Shown piece after piece: positions 50,492 through 59,537 of a stretch of 64,000 nucleotides of DNA (positions within the stretch are counted from its first letter, which is position 1; each line of letters opens with the position of its first letter). The notes under the pieces were generated by a model. It was not told where the DNA came from and searched no databases. It worked only from the letters and a program-made list of their open reading frames with translations. The position numbers were made by a program, and so were the translations under genes. Source of the stretch: an uncultured Bacteroidales bacterium (GTDB lineage: Bacteria; Bacteroidota; Bacteroidia; Bacteroidales; UBA932); assembly GCA_944322815.1 (NCBI GenBank), contig CALUQB010000007.1, positions 1-64,000 on the forward strand. Direction: 5' to 3'.

Positions 50492-51721
50492 CTATATTGT
50501 TCCCCATAAACCCATGTACCTGAGCATGAATTCGACACCGCCCAGGACGTGTCCTGACAGGGTCAGGTCGGTCAGGGTGGACGAACTCCAGGAGTTGTGT
50601 GCGTTTACCGCATTGGAATAAGGCACGAAGTCGTCTTGAGGGGAATGGTACAGGTATACAGGAACTTGCGGCGGTACGGACGAGTATATCAATGAATTTT
50701 TCCGAAGCGCACCGACGATGGCGATGACATCGGCGTTCCCGTTGAACTCAGGTCCGGCAAAGAAATCCTGGTGTATCACCTTGGTGATGTCGCTGCCTAA
50801 TGCATCGTGCCATTCGGAAAGCGGCCGCGAAGAGAACATTCCGTTCAGGCCGTTTTCAATGACTTCCGGAGCATACAGGTTCTCGTCGCTGACTTTAAGC
50901 TGTTCTCCGTATGCCATGCCGCGGATCAGATACGGGGCATATCCTGTTTGCGAGTACGGCACGGGGCCATCCTGACCGGACAGGAAGGTCTGCAGAATAC
51001 TTTCCAGGTCGTACGGACCTCCTCCGGCGTATACCGCCCTGACACTTCCGGCCAGTCCGCGCCTGTCCAGTTCAAACAATGTGGCCATGGAGGCTTGTCC
51101 CCCTTGCGAGTAGCCTACCAGTTCTATGTCATCGTCGGTTTCCGTGACCGATTTCCGCTGCAGGTATTCCCTCGCCGCTTCAATCATGTCTGCGCAGGCG
51201 GTGCCTGTCAGCCTGTCGTGCAGATACGGATGCATGCGGTCCGGTGTCTGGCTGGACCCATATCCGATGTAGTCGGCCATGACTATGACATGTCCGCGGA
51301 CGACGGGCAGCATTTCGTAGTAGAAAATCTGTTCCGAAGGGGCGTCTTCCATGTCGAGTGTCCCGTGCTGGATACTTGTCAGGTGGTCGTATGAGGTGGT
51401 TCCGTGCGGCATGGCTATGACTCCGGAAGCTGTTATCGGATTTCCGTCCACGCCGGTGGTGGAATATTCGATGGCGGCAACATCCACATCGCACATCAGC
51501 AGAGAGATGAGTTCTGCAGGCAGACTGATGCCCTGGCTGGTAATGAAGTCGGCTGTCATTTCAGCCAGTTCTTCCTTTTCGAAACTGGTTTCCGAGAGTA
51601 TGCCGGTCAGTCTTCCGGTTTTTGCAGGAATTTCATCCAAAGGGATTTCTTCGTGGTCACATGCTGCTGCCAGAAGCAGGAACAGCAGGACCGTCAGTTT
51701 GCTTGCAATATGCCTGTTCAT
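50492..51721 (-). CDS. Alpha/beta-hydrolase lipoprotein, secretory lipase-like
   Basis: 409 residues from ATG 51721 (MNRHIASKLTVLLFLLLAAAC), lipobox AAAC with Cys at 21. The nucleophile elbow is VGYSQGGQAS (Ser in GYSQG, ~residue 210), preceded by ADYIGYG (~155) as in fungal-type secretory lipases and chlorogenate esterases; a C-terminal YLYHSPQDDFVP and a later GHVLGG supply candidate Asp and His of the triad. It probably sits at the outer membrane and hydrolyses an ester, substrate unknown. An upstream in-frame start at 51778 would bury the signal peptide. Divergent from rlmN. Confidence 0.85.
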   Translation of the reverse strand: MNRHIASKLTVLLFLLLAAACDHEEIPLDEIPAKTGRLTGILSETSFEKEELAEMTADFITSQGISLPAELISLLMCDVDVAAIEYSTTGVDGNPITASGVIAMPHGTTSYDHLTSIQHGTLDMEDAPSEQIFYYEMLPVVRGHVIVMADYIGYGSSQTPDRMHPYLHDRLTGTACADMIEAAREYLQRKSVTETDDDIELVGYSQGGQASMATLFELDRRGLAGSVRAVYAGGGPYDLESILQTFLSGQDGPVPYSQTGYAPYLIRGMAYGEQLKVSDENLYAPEVIENGLNGMFSSRPLSEWHDALGSDITKVIHQDFFAGPEFNGNADVIAIVGALRKNSLIYSSVPPQVPVYLYHSPQDDFVPYSNAVNAHNSWSSSTLTDLTLSGHVLGGVEFMLRYMGLWGTI

Positions 51722-51785
51722 TTTTCCGTTTGTTTTATCTGTTCGCCGGTTGGTCAAAATCGCTGTAAAATTAATCATTTATTCT

Positions 51786-51807
51786 TACATTTGCAGGAAT
51801 ATATTTG
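51786..51807 (+). promoter_or_regulatory. Two tandem -7 boxes (TACATTTG, TATATTTG) for the rlmN operon
   Basis: TACATTTG at 51786-51793 and TATATTTG at 51800-51807, 14 bp apart. The first predicts transcription start just before the ATG at 51811; the second would produce a nearly leaderless message from the ATG at 51817. Confidence 0.5.
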
Positions 51808-51810
51808 CGG

Positions 51811-52893
51811 ATGGATATGAAGATCAGATTGCTTGGAAAGACTCCGGAAGAATTGAAAAGAATAGCAGCAGGGGTAGGTCTGCCGGCCTATACCGGCGGT
51901 CAGATGGCCCGGTGGATGTACCGGAAAAAGGTACGTTCGATAGAGGAGATGACTGATATTCCGAAGGCAGGCAGGGAAAAGCTTTCGGAAAAATACGAAG
52001 TCGGGGTGATTCAGTACACCGACCTTCAGATTTCCAGGGACGGTACCAGAAAATATCTTTTTCCTGTCAGATGTTCCAGAAAGGAAGGTTTCGCCCTCGC
52101 TGATGATTGTCTGGTGGAGGAAGATTCCCTGGAGTCAGGTGCGGTGGAAGCCGTGATGATTCCAGATGATGACAGGGCGACCCTGTGCGTCTCTTCCCAG
52201 TCAGGATGCCGGATGGGGTGCAAGTTCTGCATGACAGGACGGCAGGGATTCCACGGGCATCTGTCGGTAGCGGATATCCTGTCCCAGTTTCTGGCCGTGA
52301 AAGAGTCGGACCGTCTCACGAATGCCGTATTCATGGGAATGGGGGAGCCTCTGGACAATTATGAAAATGTCATGCGTGTCATCGAAGTCCTTACGGCGGA
52401 GTGGGGATTCGGCTGGAGTCCGAAAAGAATCACGCTTTCGACCATAGGGGTGCTTCCTGCCCTGAAAAGATATCTGGAAGAGAGCCGCTGCCATCTTGCC
52501 GTCAGTCTTCACGACCCTTTCCCGGAAGAGCGTTTCACGATCATGCCCGTAGAGAAAGCATTCGATATCAGGGATATACTGGAACTAGTCAGACGATATG
52601 ACTTTACCGGACAGAGAAGGGTGAGTTTCGAATATACGATGTTTGCCGGGTTCAATGATTCGTTGCGCCATGCGGATGCCCTGAGCCGTCTGCTCAAGGG
52701 ACTGGAGTGCCGGGTGAATCTCATCAGGTTCCACAAGATTCCGGATTTCCCGTATGACTGTCCTTCAGATGCCGTCATCAGAAGATTCCAGGAACGTCTC
52801 GGCGAAAACGGAATATTGGCTACAGTCAGGGCCTCCAGAGGAGAAGACATACTCGCTGCCTGCGGAATGCTGGCAGGCAAACACAAGGAATGA
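51811..52893 (+). CDS. rlmN: 23S rRNA (A2503)/tRNA (A37) methyltransferase RlmN
   Basis: 360 residues from ATG 51811 (MDMKIRLLGKTPEE); ATG 51817 is also possible. Radical SAM motif CRMGCKFCMTG (CxxxCxxC, ~130-140), then FMGMGEPLDNYENV (~175-188), a SVALHDP-type VSLHDPFPEERFTIMP (~233-248) and a C-terminal Cys in AACGML for the mono-Cys methyl intermediate. It makes 2-methyladenosine in 23S rRNA. Its ATGA overlaps the patatin gene by 4 bp, so translation is coupled. Confidence 0.94.
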   Translation: MDMKIRLLGKTPEELKRIAAGVGLPAYTGGQMARWMYRKKVRSIEEMTDIPKAGREKLSEKYEVGVIQYTDLQISRDGTRKYLFPVRCSRKEGFALADDCLVEEDSLESGAVEAVMIPDDDRATLCVSSQSGCRMGCKFCMTGRQGFHGHLSVADILSQFLAVKESDRLTNAVFMGMGEPLDNYENVMRVIEVLTAEWGFGWSPKRITLSTIGVLPALKRYLEESRCHLAVSLHDPFPEERFTIMPVEKAFDIRDILELVRRYDFTGQRRVSFEYTMFAGFNDSLRHADALSRLLKGLECRVNLIRFHKIPDFPYDCPSDAVIRRFQERLGENGILATVRASRGEDILAACGMLAGKHKE

Positions 52894-55364
52894 ACATGAG
52901 TCTGAAAATATTGGTGATAACAGTGCTGTCGGCGATATCGGCATTGTCCGTAGCGGCAGCGCAGGACACCCGTACATGGCCGGTACAGGAGGGTGACAGG
53001 AAGGATATTGTCAGGAATCTGACAGCCAGACCTTATCCTCTGACCGGGGCTGATTCCGTTTCTATCGTCAGGGTCAGGGCCAGAATGGACAGCATACGGC
53101 AGAGCAGGCCTGCAGTAGCACTCGTGCTTAGCGGCGGCGGAGCCAAGGGTGCGGCCCAGATAGGGGTCCTGAAGTATCTGGAATCCATCGATATGCCGAT
53201 AGACATGGTGCTTGGAACCAGTATGGGCGGACTGATAGGCGGTATCTATGCTCTGGGGTACACTGCAGACCAGATAGATTCCATCATCAGGACTGTGGAC
53301 TGGACCATGGCCATGAGCGATGCGGTTCCGAGGGAATACATCTCTTATTCCGAGTCCAAGTACAGGGAAAGATATGTCCTGTCCATACCGTTTTACTATG
53401 ATACGGACTACTACAAGTCTCTTCTGGAGGATGAGATGAGGTATGTGGACACGAAAAGGCATGAGGAGCTTATCAGCCTGGGGGCCGACGCCGGAAAACC
53501 GCAGGATATGATCAAGAACAACCTTCTCGGCAGTCTTCCGTCAGGCTATATTTTCGGGCAGAATGTCTACAACCTGATAAACGGCCTTTCCGTAGGCTAC
53601 CAGGACAGTATCAATTTCTCGTCGCTTCCGATTCCTTTCGTCTGCGTGGCTACCGAGATGGTCAGCGGTACGGCCAAATACTGGCACAGCGGATATTTTT
53701 CCACGGCGATGCGTTCTACCATGTCGATTCCGGGTGTGTTCGCTCCGGTGAAGGTAGACGGGATGGTGCTGGTAGACGGAGGCATGAGGGACAACTATCC
53801 TACGGCTATGGCCAGGGCGCTGGGCGCTGACATCGTGATCGGAGTGGAGGTCTCGACAGACAGGAAACAGTACAACGAAATAAACAACATCGGGGATATC
53901 ATCAGCCAGGGAATAGACATGCTCGGCCGGTCCGTCTATGAGCAGAACATGACCCTGGCCGACATAAACATCCATCCTCATCTGCCGGAATACGACATGA
54001 TGAGTTTCGATGCGGAAAGCATAGACCGGATAATTCATGAGGGCTATGTGGCCGCATACAGGAACGAAGCGAAGCTGTCGGCTATAAAGGCCAGGGTCGG
54101 CGCTGATTCTCTCGTACTGCACAATGCGAAAGCCATCGATCTGAACATGAGGCCTGTAGTGGTGTCGGAAGTCGATATCAGGGGTGTGGGTGACCGGGAG
54201 AAAGCCATCCTGATGCGCCGGATAGACATACAGCCCGGAGATACTGTCAGCCGGTCTGAGGTGGAGCATGTAGTCGCAGGGATTTTCGGAACGCAGTGCT
54301 ATGACTACGTGACTTATGAAATGGAAGGTGATTCGGAACCGTTCAGGCTGGTTCTGAACTGCAAGCCCGGTCCTGTTCATCAGCTTGGCGTGGGCCTGAG
54401 ACTGGATTCGGAAGAACTGGTTTCCGTGCTGCTCAATGTCGGGCTCAACGCCCACAGACTCCAGGGGTCGAAATATGATTTTACAGGAAGGATAAGCGTG
54501 AATCCGTATTTCAGGTTCCATTACTCCTATGATTCACCCAAGACTCCGACCTTGAACGCTACGGCGTCTGTCAGGTGGACAGACCTGAATTTCCTGAGTT
54601 TCCTCGATTATTCTCCTGCCAGGTTCAACCTCAGTTACCTGAATGTCAGACAGGAGTTCTACCTCTCGAACATGAAATGGTCGATGTTCGACGTGAAGGC
54701 CGGAATCAGGAACGACTATTTCAATGTCCGTTCCGCCATGTCGGAAGGCAGCGTTTTCGGAGATTATGACCTGGACCAGCTCAGAAATGACTATGTGTCG
54801 CTTTTCCTGGACGCGGACAGCGACAATTTCGATGACGGGTATTTCCCGTCGCACGGGTATTCCGTAGGTCTTTCCTATTCCTGGACTTTTGCCGGTTTTC
54901 CATACAGGTTCAACAACTTCCACGCTGTCCGTCTGGATGGCAAGGTGGTGGTTCCCGGAGGCGATGTCTTCGCTTTCATTCCGTCAGTGAATTTTCGCTT
55001 CCTTTTCGGCAGCGATGTCCCTCTGGCTTATGTCAACGCCATGGGAGGCAGCATACCGGGAAGATATATCGACCAGCAGATGCCTTTCATAGGAGTGAAC
55101 AACGTTTCAGCCATGAGGAATATCCTGACCGTATTCCGGACCGACTACCGTTTCAGGCTTGCCAGAAACCATTATCTTACGGGAATCCTGAACTATGCAA
55201 GGGACTGCGATGATTTTTCCACTTATACGAAGGGGCCTGGCTTTTTCGGTGCCGGCCTGGAATATTCGTTCGATTCCATTTTGGGGCCGTTATCGGCCAA
55301 TATCCACTGGTCGAGTCTGACCAGGAAGGTCGGTTTTTACATCAATATAGGTTACTGGTTCTGA
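52890..55364 (+). CDS. Patatin-like phospholipase fused to POTRA and outer-membrane barrel (type Vd-like)
   Basis: 824 residues. Signal peptide MNMSLKILVITVLSAISALS..AAAQ. Patatin domain ~70-340: oxyanion loop SGGGAKGAAQIGVLKYLE (81-98), Ser in GTSMGGLIGG (~109-118) and Asp in VDGGMRDNYP (~291-300). From ~410 a POTRA-like segment (VVSEVDIRGVGDREKAILMR), then a C-terminal barrel (~480-824) ending FYINIGYWF. This is the layout of PlpD-type autotransporters and its Bacteroidota relatives, which hold or release a lipase at the surface. Starts in a 4-bp overlap with rlmN; recX follows 2 bp later. Confidence 0.9.
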   Translation: MNMSLKILVITVLSAISALSVAAAQDTRTWPVQEGDRKDIVRNLTARPYPLTGADSVSIVRVRARMDSIRQSRPAVALVLSGGGAKGAAQIGVLKYLESIDMPIDMVLGTSMGGLIGGIYALGYTADQIDSIIRTVDWTMAMSDAVPREYISYSESKYRERYVLSIPFYYDTDYYKSLLEDEMRYVDTKRHEELISLGADAGKPQDMIKNNLLGSLPSGYIFGQNVYNLINGLSVGYQDSINFSSLPIPFVCVATEMVSGTAKYWHSGYFSTAMRSTMSIPGVFAPVKVDGMVLVDGGMRDNYPTAMARALGADIVIGVEVSTDRKQYNEINNIGDIISQGIDMLGRSVYEQNMTLADINIHPHLPEYDMMSFDAESIDRIIHEGYVAAYRNEAKLSAIKARVGADSLVLHNAKAIDLNMRPVVVSEVDIRGVGDREKAILMRRIDIQPGDTVSRSEVEHVVAGIFGTQCYDYVTYEMEGDSEPFRLVLNCKPGPVHQLGVGLRLDSEELVSVLLNVGLNAHRLQGSKYDFTGRISVNPYFRFHYSYDSPKTPTLNATASVRWTDLNFLSFLDYSPARFNLSYLNVRQEFYLSNMKWSMFDVKAGIRNDYFNVRSAMSEGSVFGDYDLDQLRNDYVSLFLDADSDNFDDGYFPSHGYSVGLSYSWTFAGFPYRFNNFHAVRLDGKVVVPGGDVFAFIPSVNFRFLFGSDVPLAYVNAMGGSIPGRYIDQQMPFIGVNNVSAMRNILTVFRTDYRFRLARNHYLTGILNYARDCDDFSTYTKGPGFFGAGLEYSFDSILGPLSANIHWSSLTRKVGFYINIGYWF

Positions 55365-55366
55365 TT

Positions 55367-55864
55367 ATGGATGAAAAAGGCAGGATATTGCTTGGAAGGA
55401 TGATGGCCTTGTGTTCGAAGAGAGAGTATTGCGAGGCGGACATCAGGTCCAGACTTTCGAAAGCGGTGAAAGATGACATGGAGATTGCCGCGGATGCGGC
55501 CTCATGGGCGCAGGAAGCGGACGAAATCATTGATTTGCTGAAAAAGGAAAAGTTTATCGATGATTTCCGCTATGCGAAGGCTTATGCGAGGGACAAGTCG
55601 GCGATATCGGGTTGGGGGAGAGTGAAGATCCGGCACGGCCTGGCTGCCAGAGGCGTGTCGAAGGAAGCTGTCGCGGAAGCACTCTCGGAAATGGAAGGAA
55701 ATCCGGGAATGGCACGGCTGGAGAAGGCGTTGCGGTCGAAGGCCGGAGCTCTGAAGGATGACCCGCAGTGCAGGTACAAGCTTCTGCGTTTCGCTCTGGG
55801 TCGAGGTTATGAATACGGGGAAATCAGAGGTCTGGTGGATGACGTGCTGAAAAAAACTGAATAG
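55367..55864 (+). CDS. recX: RecX-family regulatory protein
   Basis: 165 residues of three-helix repeats. Core markers: MALCSKREYCEADIRSRL (~13-30), IIDLLKKEKFIDDFRYAKAY (~54-73) and the KIRHGLAARGVSKE segment (~87-100). RecX binds the RecA filament and modulates its activity; recA lies 5 kb away on the other strand. The start is 2 bp after the patatin stop and the stop is 9 bp before DUF4954, so it sits within an operon. Confidence 0.92.
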   Translation: MDEKGRILLGRMMALCSKREYCEADIRSRLSKAVKDDMEIAADAASWAQEADEIIDLLKKEKFIDDFRYAKAYARDKSAISGWGRVKIRHGLAARGVSKEAVAEALSEMEGNPGMARLEKALRSKAGALKDDPQCRYKLLRFALGRGYEYGEIRGLVDDVLKKTE

Positions 55865-55873
55865 AAAAATTTC

Positions 55874-57868
55874 ATGGATATGACAAGATACAGGAAACTT
55901 GCCGTGGAGGAGATCTCCAGGCTCGAAGCGAGGATGTGTACTGCAGCAGACTGGAATGATGTGGAGGTGGCTGACGGTTTTTCTACGGAATACGTGTATT
56001 GCACCAGGTTTTCGGGGAAAGTGAGACTTGGCCGTTTCGCGAAGGAATTCGAGATGCCGGGAGGAATCAGAAAACATTCCGGGCTGTATCACGCCACATT
56101 GCATAATGTGACGGTGGGGGATGACTGCTATATAGAAAACGTGAAGAATTACATAGCTAATTATGAAATAGGGCACGACTGTTTCATAGAGAACGTGGAT
56201 ATCATCTTCGTGGACGGTCCTACCAGCTTCGGAAACGGTGTGGAGGTCTCTGTCCTGAATGAGACCGGCGGACGGGAAGTGATGATCCATGACCATCTTT
56301 CCGCGCATCAGGCGTATTTCATGGCACTGTACAGGCACCGTCCGGATCTGATAATCGCTCTGAAGGATATCGTGGCAGGGTATGTGGAGTCCGTGACATC
56401 GGATGTGGGTCTGATCGCCCCGCATGTGACTATCGTGGATGCCGGCTATATCAAGAACGTGAAGATAGGGGAGTACTGCAAGATCGAAGGCACGGGACGG
56501 CTGAAAAACGGCAGCATAAACAGCAACATCCATGCGCCTGTCCACGTGGGGGTGGGGGTCATAGCGGATGACTTCATCATCTGCAGCGGGTCTTCCGTGG
56601 AGGACCGTTCCACTATCTCCAGATGCTTTATCGGCCAGTCCTGCCATATCGGCTATACTTATTCGGCATCGGATTCGCTTTTCTTCTGCAACTGCCACGG
56701 TGACAACGGAGAAGCCTGCGCCATCTTCGCAGGGCCGTTCACAGTGACGCATCACAAGTCCACGCTCCTGATTGCCGGCATGTTCTCGTTCATGAATGCC
56801 GGTTCCGGTTCGAACCAGAGCAACCACATGTACAAGCTGGGTCCTATCCATCAGGGAATAATGGAGCGTGGGGCGAAGACAGCCTCGGATTCGTACCTGT
56901 TGTGGCCGGCTAAGGTGGGGGCTTTTTCCCTCGTGATGGGGCGGCATGTCTCGCATCAGGATACTTCCGATCTTCCGTTTTCGTATCTGATCGAGCAGCA
57001 GAACACTTCATATATTTTCCCAGGAGTGAATCTGCGTAGTGTCGGTACGATCAGGGATGCCCAGAAATGGCCGAAACGCGACGGCCGTACCGATCCGGAC
57101 AAACTCGAGTGCATAAACTACAATCTTCTGAGTCCCTATACTATCCAGAAGATGTTCAATGCGGTAGCCATATTGAAGGATCTGGTCCGTGTCTCCGGAG
57201 AGACTTCCGACACGTATTCCTACCAGAGTGCGAAGATCCGGAATTCGTCTCTGCACAAGGGGCTCCGCTTTTACGATCTGGCCATAAACAAGTTTCTCGG
57301 GAACTCCCTGATCAAAAGGCTGGAGACCGTGCCTGACGGCAATATTGACGCGATCCGCGCCAGACTTCGTCCGGATACCCCTGTCGGCCGGGGCCAATGG
57401 GTGGATATTTCCGGCCTGATAGCCCCAAAGTCGGAAATCGATGCCCTGATAGAGGATATCGAAGCCGGAAATCTGACCGATGTCAGGGAAATCAACGCCA
57501 GATTCGCCGACATACATTCATATTATTATACATACGAATGGACCTGGGCGTACGACAGAATCATGGAGTATTACGGTCTCGATCCGGAAAAAATCACCGT
57601 GGATGACATAATAAGGATCGCCGAAAAGTGGAAGGAGTCCGTGGTGACGCTGGACAAGATGGTGTATGAAGATGCCAGGAAAGAATTTTCGCTTTCGTCC
57701 ATGACCGGTTTCGGAGCTGACGGGGACAGCGACCAGAGGACCCGCGATTTCGAGGAAGTACGTGGTGGCCTGTTCGACTCCAATACTTTCGTAAAGGCTG
57801 TCCTGGAGCATATCAGGGTCAAATCAGCCCTCGGTGACGAATTTCTTTCGAGGATGAAAAGCAGGTAA
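55874..57868 (+). CDS. DUF4954 family protein with left-handed beta-helix
   Basis: 664 residues. DUF4954 is a long Bacteroidota family of unknown function; the first two-thirds carry hexapeptide-like repeats typical of nucleotidyl- and acyltransferase beta-helices (VTVGDDCYIENVKNY, IGHDCFIENVDIIF, IGEYCKIEGTGRL, FIGQSCHIGYTY). A conserved SNQSNHMYKLGPIHQG follows at ~315, and the C-terminal third is helical. A sugar- or UDP-sugar-modifying activity is possible but not shown. Start ATG 55874 (or 55880); 9 bp after recX. No terminator recognised before the convergent glycosyltransferase. Confidence 0.88.
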   Translation: MDMTRYRKLAVEEISRLEARMCTAADWNDVEVADGFSTEYVYCTRFSGKVRLGRFAKEFEMPGGIRKHSGLYHATLHNVTVGDDCYIENVKNYIANYEIGHDCFIENVDIIFVDGPTSFGNGVEVSVLNETGGREVMIHDHLSAHQAYFMALYRHRPDLIIALKDIVAGYVESVTSDVGLIAPHVTIVDAGYIKNVKIGEYCKIEGTGRLKNGSINSNIHAPVHVGVGVIADDFIICSGSSVEDRSTISRCFIGQSCHIGYTYSASDSLFFCNCHGDNGEACAIFAGPFTVTHHKSTLLIAGMFSFMNAGSGSNQSNHMYKLGPIHQGIMERGAKTASDSYLLWPAKVGAFSLVMGRHVSHQDTSDLPFSYLIEQQNTSYIFPGVNLRSVGTIRDAQKWPKRDGRTDPDKLECINYNLLSPYTIQKMFNAVAILKDLVRVSGETSDTYSYQSAKIRNSSLHKGLRFYDLAINKFLGNSLIKRLETVPDGNIDAIRARLRPDTPVGRGQWVDISGLIAPKSEIDALIEDIEAGNLTDVREINARFADIHSYYYTYEWTWAYDRIMEYYGLDPEKITVDDIIRIAEKWKESVVTLDKMVYEDARKEFSLSSMTGFGADGDSDQRTRDFEEVRGGLFDSNTFVKAVLEHIRVKSALGDEFLSRMKSR

Positions 57869-57912
57869 TATCCTTTTGGATTTTGACTGAAAAGGGTACT
57901 TTCCGCGTTGGA

Positions 57913-58884
57913 TTATATCCGGTCCTTGATATTGTAGTGGTTCCTGTCGGAACTGCTTCGTGAAATCATTTCAGCGATAAAGCCGGAGAGGAACAGCTGG
58001 ATGCCGACTATCAGCGCCACCAGGGCGAGGTAGAACAGAGGCTGTTCTGTTACCGGACGGAATCTCAGACCGTGGGCCTGTGATATGAGTTTGTCAATGA
58101 TCAGCCAGATGGCTATGACGCCTCCTGCCATGAATGTCAGAGTCCCTGTCAGTCCGAAGAAGTGCATGGGCTTTTTTCCGAATGTACTGAGGAACCACAG
58201 TGAAAGAAGATCGAGAAATCCGTTTATGAACCGGTTCAGTCCGAATTTGCTTTTCCCGTATTTCCTTTTCTGGTGGTGGACAGGCTTTTCCGTGATCTTG
58301 TCGAAGCCTGCGTTTTTCGCCAGGTACGGTATGTAACGGTGCATCTCACCGTAAACTTCGATATTCTTCACCACTTCGTTCCTGTAGGCCTTGAGTCCGC
58401 AGTTCATGTCGTGAAGTTTCAGCCCGGTGATCAGGCGTGCCGTGGCATTGTACAGTTTTGAAGGAAGATTCTTCGTGAGCTTGTTGTCCTGACGGTGCTG
58501 TTTCCATCCGGACACTATGTCATATCCCTGGCCGGTGACCATGGCATACATTTCCGGAATTTCTTCCGGGGAGTCCTGCAGGTCTGCGTCCATAGTCACG
58601 ACCACACGTCCGGTGGCGGCTTCGAAGCCGCAATAGAGGGCCGCTGACTTTCCGTAGTTTCTCCGGAATGAAATGCCTCTGATGTTCCGGTTCCTTTTCG
58701 CCAGCTCCTGTATCGTTTCCCATGAGCCGTCCCTGCTCCCGTCATCCACCATGATCAGTTCGTATTCGTAGTTTTCCCTCTCCATGACTCTTTCTATCCA
58801 GGAAACGAGTTCAGGCAATGATTCCGCCTCGTTGTACAGGGAGACTACTATGGACAGGTCCTTAGGATAATTGCTGTTATTCAT
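57913..58884 (-). CDS. GT2 glycosyltransferase, DPM1-like, membrane-anchored
   Basis: 323 residues. GT-A fold at the N-terminus: IVVSLYNEAESLPELV (12-27), VDDGSRDGSWE (~46-56), the DxD-type MDADLQDSPEEI (~97-108) and GLKAYRNEVV (~163). Two membrane helices in the C-terminal ~90 residues. Such enzymes transfer a sugar (often mannose, glucose or aminoarabinose-type) to polyprenyl phosphate on the cytoplasmic face. The start overlaps the DUF4199 gene by 8 bp. Substrate unknown. Confidence 0.92.
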   Translation of the reverse strand: MNNSNYPKDLSIVVSLYNEAESLPELVSWIERVMERENYEYELIMVDDGSRDGSWETIQELAKRNRNIRGISFRRNYGKSAALYCGFEAATGRVVVTMDADLQDSPEEIPEMYAMVTGQGYDIVSGWKQHRQDNKLTKNLPSKLYNATARLITGLKLHDMNCGLKAYRNEVVKNIEVYGEMHRYIPYLAKNAGFDKITEKPVHHQKRKYGKSKFGLNRFINGFLDLLSLWFLSTFGKKPMHFFGLTGTLTFMAGGVIAIWLIIDKLISQAHGLRFRPVTEQPLFYLALVALIVGIQLFLSGFIAEMISRSSSDRNHYNIKDRI

Positions 58885-59452
58885 GGCTGCTGTCGGTTGT
58901 CGTGTGGTTCATGAAATTTGTGAACGGATCCTTTTTGGGAACGGATATGGACAGGATGGATGCCAGTATGACACCGTAGATCCAGCTGTATATCCATGTG
59001 GAGAAAAACATTATCTGAGGATACCAGTCCTCTATGGTTTTGAGTGCCGATCTGGTGTTTTCGTCAAGCTGCTGTCCGTAAAGCTGGTAGTACAGGTCCA
59101 TCTGGCGGTCTACCGTCTCCGGAGATATGAACAGTACGTCGAACAGCATCGCGGCTGCGAAAATGAGGCTGGAAGTCAGGGCCAGAAGCCGGCCGTACCT
59201 GGCCGTATCCCTGTTGTCCACACCTTCGAACTGTCTGGTGAGCCTTTCCATCAGGAACCGCATGATCCAGATGCAGCCTCCGAACTGGAGAAGCCAGATG
59301 ATTCCGTTCAGGACGGCAGTGCCTGCGGTAGGGATTCCTGCCCCGGCCACTATTTGAGCCAGAATGCGGCATGCTGCCGTGAACAGGCCGAGAACCAGTC
59401 CGTTTTTTGCAGCCTTGTTCCACAATATTTTTCGAGAATCTGTGATGTTCAT
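58877..59452 (-). CDS. DUF4199 family membrane protein
   Basis: 191 residues with four hydrophobic segments: near 18-38, 45-66, 88-108 and 145-170. The GLVLGLFTAACRILAQIVAG start and a C-terminal IYSWIYGVILASILS segment match the DUF4199 pattern of Bacteroidota, a family of unknown function that often stands upstream of a DPM1-like GT2, as here. It is co-transcribed with that gene (8-bp overlap). A role in assisting the glycosyltransferase is a guess from linkage. Confidence 0.85.
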   Translation of the reverse strand: MNITDSRKILWNKAAKNGLVLGLFTAACRILAQIVAGAGIPTAGTAVLNGIIWLLQFGGCIWIMRFLMERLTRQFEGVDNRDTARYGRLLALTSSLIFAAAMLFDVLFISPETVDRQMDLYYQLYGQQLDENTRSALKTIEDWYPQIMFFSTWIYSWIYGVILASILSISVPKKDPFTNFMNHTTTDSSHE

Positions 59453-59474
59453 AATAATTCAACTTGTGACAGCG

Positions 59475-59482
59475 CAAAGATA
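59475..59482 (-). promoter_or_regulatory. -7 box (TATCTTTG) for DUF4199-GT2
   Basis: Minus-strand TATCTTTG, 22 bp upstream of the ATG at 59452. Confidence 0.6.
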
Positions 59483-59494
59483 AAAAAAATATTG

Positions 59495-59502
59495 TACCTT
59501 TG
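59495..59502 (+). promoter_or_regulatory. -7 box (TACCTTTG) for thrS operon
   Basis: Plus-strand TACCTTTG, 35 bp upstream of the thrS ATG at 59538; 12 bp from the opposing DUF4199 box. Confidence 0.6.
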
Positions 59503-59537
59503 CAGTCTTGTTGTTTAACACAAAGGTAGATTTAATT

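Noticed and set aside
55502-56956. 484-codon open frame antisense to recX and DUF4954
   Set aside because: Mirror of real genes caused by codon bias; no recognisable motif.
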